From contig JAGLSH010000031.1 of the NCBI GenBank assembly GCA_023135855.1, positions 1-7,697 of the forward strand: a stretch of DNA of 7,697 nucleotides, written 5' to 3'. Position 1 is the stretch's first letter; every line of letters starts with the position of its first letter. The stretch comes from Candidatus Omnitrophota bacterium (GTDB lineage: Bacteria; Omnitrophota; Gorgyraeia; Duberdicusellales; 4484-171). Positions 5,532 to 7,697 of this stretch are shown here, piece after piece. Made by a program: the position numbers and the translations under genes. Under the pieces are notes generated by a model that searched no databases, was not told the DNA's origin, and worked only from the letters and a program-made list of their open reading frames with translations.

Positions 5532-6464
5532 ATGGAGAATTCTAAAATTTTAACTGTAGAAAATTTAGCAGTTCACTTCTCACATAAAGGTAAGCCTACC
5601 AAGGCTTTAGATGGGGTAGATATTTTCTTAAAAAAAGGGCTAGTAACTTCTTTAGCCGGTGAGAGTGGTTGCGGCAAGACTACTTTAGCTAAGACAATTT
5701 TAGGATTTTATAAACCTCAGCAAGGGAAGATTTACTTTAATGGCAAAGATATAATCTTGCCAAGGAATCAGAAGGAGGCACGAAGAGATATTCAGATTGT
5801 TTTTCAAAATCCTTTTGCCAGTCTTGATCCTCGGTGCACTATATTTTATTCTTTGTATGAAGCTTTAACAGTTTTTCCCTCTAAGGCCGGGGCAAACAAA
5901 AAAATAAATAAACTCCAAGGTCGAGAGCTTGTTAAAAAAGCTTTAGCTGAAGTTGAGTTAGAAGATGATGTAATGGAGAGGATACCGCAACAATTAAGTG
6001 GTGGACAAATTCAAAGAGTTTGTATTGCTCGCAGTCTTATTAATCGTCCGTCATTAGTAATTCTTGATGAACCAACATCAAGCTTAGATGTTACAACTGC
6101 TTCTAAAATTATGAAGCTATTAAGTGAATTGCAAAAAGAGTTAGAAGTAACCTTTTTATTTATTTCACATAATCTTAAATTACTAAAAAAAATATCTGAT
6201 TATTGTTTTATTATGTACCGGGGAAAAATTATGGAATATGGTCCTCGGGATTCAATTTATAATAATCCGCTTCATCCTTATACTAAATTATTAAAAGAAG
6301 CTTCCCAGCAGAAACTAAAATACTTAAAAGAGGATGTTGTCAGCCTCAGCGGCTGTCCTTTTTTGTCAAGATGTTCATTTAAAAAACCTGAGTGTAGCCA
6401 GGAATCTGTAAGAAAAGAGGTTGAACCCGGTCATTTCGTTTATTGTCATTTATTTAAAGAGTAA
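5532..6464 (+). CDS. dppF: Peptide-type ABC importer ATPase, DppF/OppF family, with cysteine domain
   Basis: Second nucleotide-binding subunit of the importer, 310 residues. Walker A GESGCGKTT (43-51), Q92 in VFQNP, signature LSGGQ (155-159), Walker B VILDEP (176-181), SSLD (183-186) and H213 are all intact, so it should hydrolyse ATP. The NNPLHPYTKLL stretch (244-254) leads into the Dpp/Opp C-terminal domain with four cysteines, C275, C281, C288 and C305 (GCPFLSRC, then C in KKPEC, then VYC). In relatives these cysteines have been linked to an Fe-S cluster; that is family knowledge, not visible here. ATG 5532 lies four bases after the preceding stop. Its Shine-Dalgarno AAGGA overlaps the end of the preceding gene, so the two ATPases are co-translated. 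No terminator is seen after it. Confidence 0.93.
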   Translation: MENSKILTVENLAVHFSHKGKPTKALDGVDIFLKKGLVTSLAGESGCGKTTLAKTILGFYKPQQGKIYFNGKDIILPRNQKEARRDIQIVFQNPFASLDPRCTIFYSLYEALTVFPSKAGANKKINKLQGRELVKKALAEVELEDDVMERIPQQLSGGQIQRVCIARSLINRPSLVILDEPTSSLDVTTASKIMKLLSELQKELEVTFLFISHNLKLLKKISDYCFIMYRGKIMEYGPRDSIYNNPLHPYTKLLKEASQQKLKYLKEDVVSLSGCPFLSRCSFKKPECSQESVRKEVEPGHFVYCHLFKE

Positions 6465-6494
6465 TTAGAGTAATTTAGTAAGTAGGGATTTGAT

Positions 6495-6523
6495 TTGACA
6501 GTATTAGATATATTATATATAAT
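6495..6523 (+). promoter_or_regulatory. Perfect consensus sigma-70-type promoter for lysS
   Basis: TTGACA (6495-6500) and TATAAT (6518-6523) are both exact consensus and exactly 17 bp apart. The start of transcription would be near 6528-6530, only three to five bases before the lysS ATG at 6533. This gives lysS its own strong promoter independent of the transporter genes. Confidence 0.85.
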
Positions 6524-6532
6524 CTTTAAGTT

Positions 6533-7697
6533 ATGGAATCAGAAGAAAAATTAAAAAGAATTTCAGAGAAATTTGGTTCTCCTTTTAAGGTGACTGATTT
6601 CCCTAAGCCTTTGACTATCAAGGATATCCTAGATGGCTTTGAGGTAGAAAAAGAGGTATCGGTTGCCGGAAGGCTAATTACCAAGCGTGAACATGGTAAA
6701 TCTGGGTTTGCTCATATTAGTGATCATACCGGGAAAATGCAGATTTATGCTCAAGCCAATGCTTTAGGTGATCTTTATCAACTTTTTAAGGAAATGGATG
6801 TTGGAGATATTATCGGTGTTAGCGGCAAGCTATTTACTACTCGCACTGGTGAATCAACAGTATTAGTTAGTGAAATTAAACTTTTATCTAAAGCTCTTAG
6901 ACCATTGCCGGAGAAGTGGCATGGTTTAAAAGATGTAGAGGTAAGGTATCGTCAGCGTTATCTTGATTTGATATCTAACCCTGAGGTTAAAGATGTTTTC
7001 GTGAAACGTTCAAAAATAATTTCTCTGACTAGAGATTTTTTCGAAGGTCTTAAATATATGGAAGTTGAGACTCCAATGCTGCATCAAGTTGCTGGCGGAG
7101 CAGCTGGCCGGCCTTTTTCAACCTTTCACAATGCTACTGATAGTGAGGTTTATCTTAGAATCGCTCCTGAGCTTTATTTGAAGCGCCTTTTAGTTGGGGG
7201 AATGGAGAGGATATATGAGATAAATAGGAGCTTTCGCAATGAAGGAGTTTCTACCAAGCATAATCCTGAGTTTACCATGCTGGAAGCATATTGCGCTTAT
7301 GAAAATTATGGGTACATGATGAAAGTCTGTGAAGATTTATTTTCTTATTTAGCTAATCAGATGAATTCTTCATTAGTCTTAGAATTCCAAGGAAAAAAAA
7401 TAGATCTTACTCCACCTTGGCCAAGAATTTCTTTTGCTAAGCTTTTTCATGATGAATTTGGAATAGAAGATAGCGACTCCCAAGATGAGATGTTAGCGAA
7501 GATAAGTAAAAAGTTAAAATTGGCTAAAGGCTTAAGCCGTAGTCAAATTATTAATATAACTGAGGAGCTAATTGAGAAGAATTATCCTGCTGATAAACCG
7601 GCATTTATTACTGATTTTTTTACTTGGACTTCCCCTTTAGCTAAACAGAAAAAAGACAATCCTTTTATAGTGGAAAGATTTGAATTATTTATTGGAG
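6533..7697 (+). CDS. lysS: Lysyl-tRNA synthetase, class II (5' part, runs off the right edge)
   Basis: Cytoplasmic enzyme that charges tRNA-Lys with lysine using ATP. The 388 codons visible are roughly three quarters of a usual class II LysS of about 490-510 residues, with no stop before the edge. The N-terminal anticodon-binding OB fold is seen around VSVAGRLITKREHGKSGFAH (42-61) and KMQIYAQ (68-74). The linker VRYRQRYLDLI (137-147) precedes motif 1, which ends EVETPML (177-183). The AGGAAGRPFST tract (187-197), RIAPELYLKRLLVGG (209-223) and motif 2, FRNEGVSTKHNPEFTMLEAY (234-253), are all typical of LysS. TSPLAK and ERFELFIG near the edge are also typical; motif 3 would lie beyond the window. 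ATG 6533 gives the expected N-terminal length. There is no Shine-Dalgarno, and the consensus promoter is immediately upstream, so the mRNA is probably leaderless. Confidence 0.96.
   Translation, partial: MESEEKLKRISEKFGSPFKVTDFPKPLTIKDILDGFEVEKEVSVAGRLITKREHGKSGFAHISDHTGKMQIYAQANALGDLYQLFKEMDVGDIIGVSGKLFTTRTGESTVLVSEIKLLSKALRPLPEKWHGLKDVEVRYRQRYLDLISNPEVKDVFVKRSKIISLTRDFFEGLKYMEVETPMLHQVAGGAAGRPFSTFHNATDSEVYLRIAPELYLKRLLVGGMERIYEINRSFRNEGVSTKHNPEFTMLEAYCAYENYGYMMKVCEDLFSYLANQMNSSLVLEFQGKKIDLTPPWPRISFAKLFHDEFGIEDSDSQDEMLAKISKKLKLAKGLSRSQIINITEELIEKNYPADKPAFITDFFTWTSPLAKQKKDNPFIVERFELFIG

Overview
The window is AT-rich, compact bacterial DNA. It holds an IS256-family insertion sequence on the left, two small PilZ genes, a four-gene peptide-type ABC importer cluster, and the start of lysS on the right. 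Everything right of the insertion sequence reads on the + strand. The codon use, the PilZ pair beside a Dpp-like transporter and the weak Shine-Dalgarno sites would suit an uncultured lineage such as an Omnitrophota-like bacterium. That is only an impression; nothing here fixes the phylum.

Layout. 3-1368 is an apparently intact IS256-family element with 33-bp imperfect terminal inverted repeats and one full-length transposase on the - strand. The transposase has its own promoter and a long inverted repeat around its leader. 1369-1496 looks like the 3' tail of a gene for a hydrophobic protein cut off by the element. 1497-1812 is mostly non-coding. It carries three hairpins sharing one stem consensus with different 5-nt loops, plus a doubtful 47-codon ORF that runs into the first PilZ gene. 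1813-2223 and 2274-2573 encode two different single-domain PilZ proteins, which are candidate cyclic-di-GMP receptors.

2626-6464 encodes two DppB/DppC-type permeases and two DppD/DppF-type ATPases, enough for the membrane core of an oligopeptide, dipeptide or nickel-type importer. The solute-binding protein is not in the window. The permease pair and the ATPase pair are separated by an 85-bp gap containing an 8-bp-period repeat arranged head-to-head. Only the second ATPase carries the C-terminal cysteine domain typical of this family.

A perfect consensus sigma-70-type promoter (TTGACA, 17 bp, TATAAT) lies just before lysS. It is so close to the ATG that the mRNA should be nearly leaderless. 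lysS, class II lysyl-tRNA synthetase, runs off the right edge.

Working together: the four transporter proteins should form one complex in the inner membrane, with two pore subunits and two nucleotide-binding subunits. The PilZ genes are co-oriented and closely spaced upstream, so they could be co-transcribed with it, but no functional link can be read from the sequence. No wholly new system is evident. The most unusual signals are regulatory and structural: the hairpin family, the leaderless lysS promoter, the transposase leader and the octamer palindrome.
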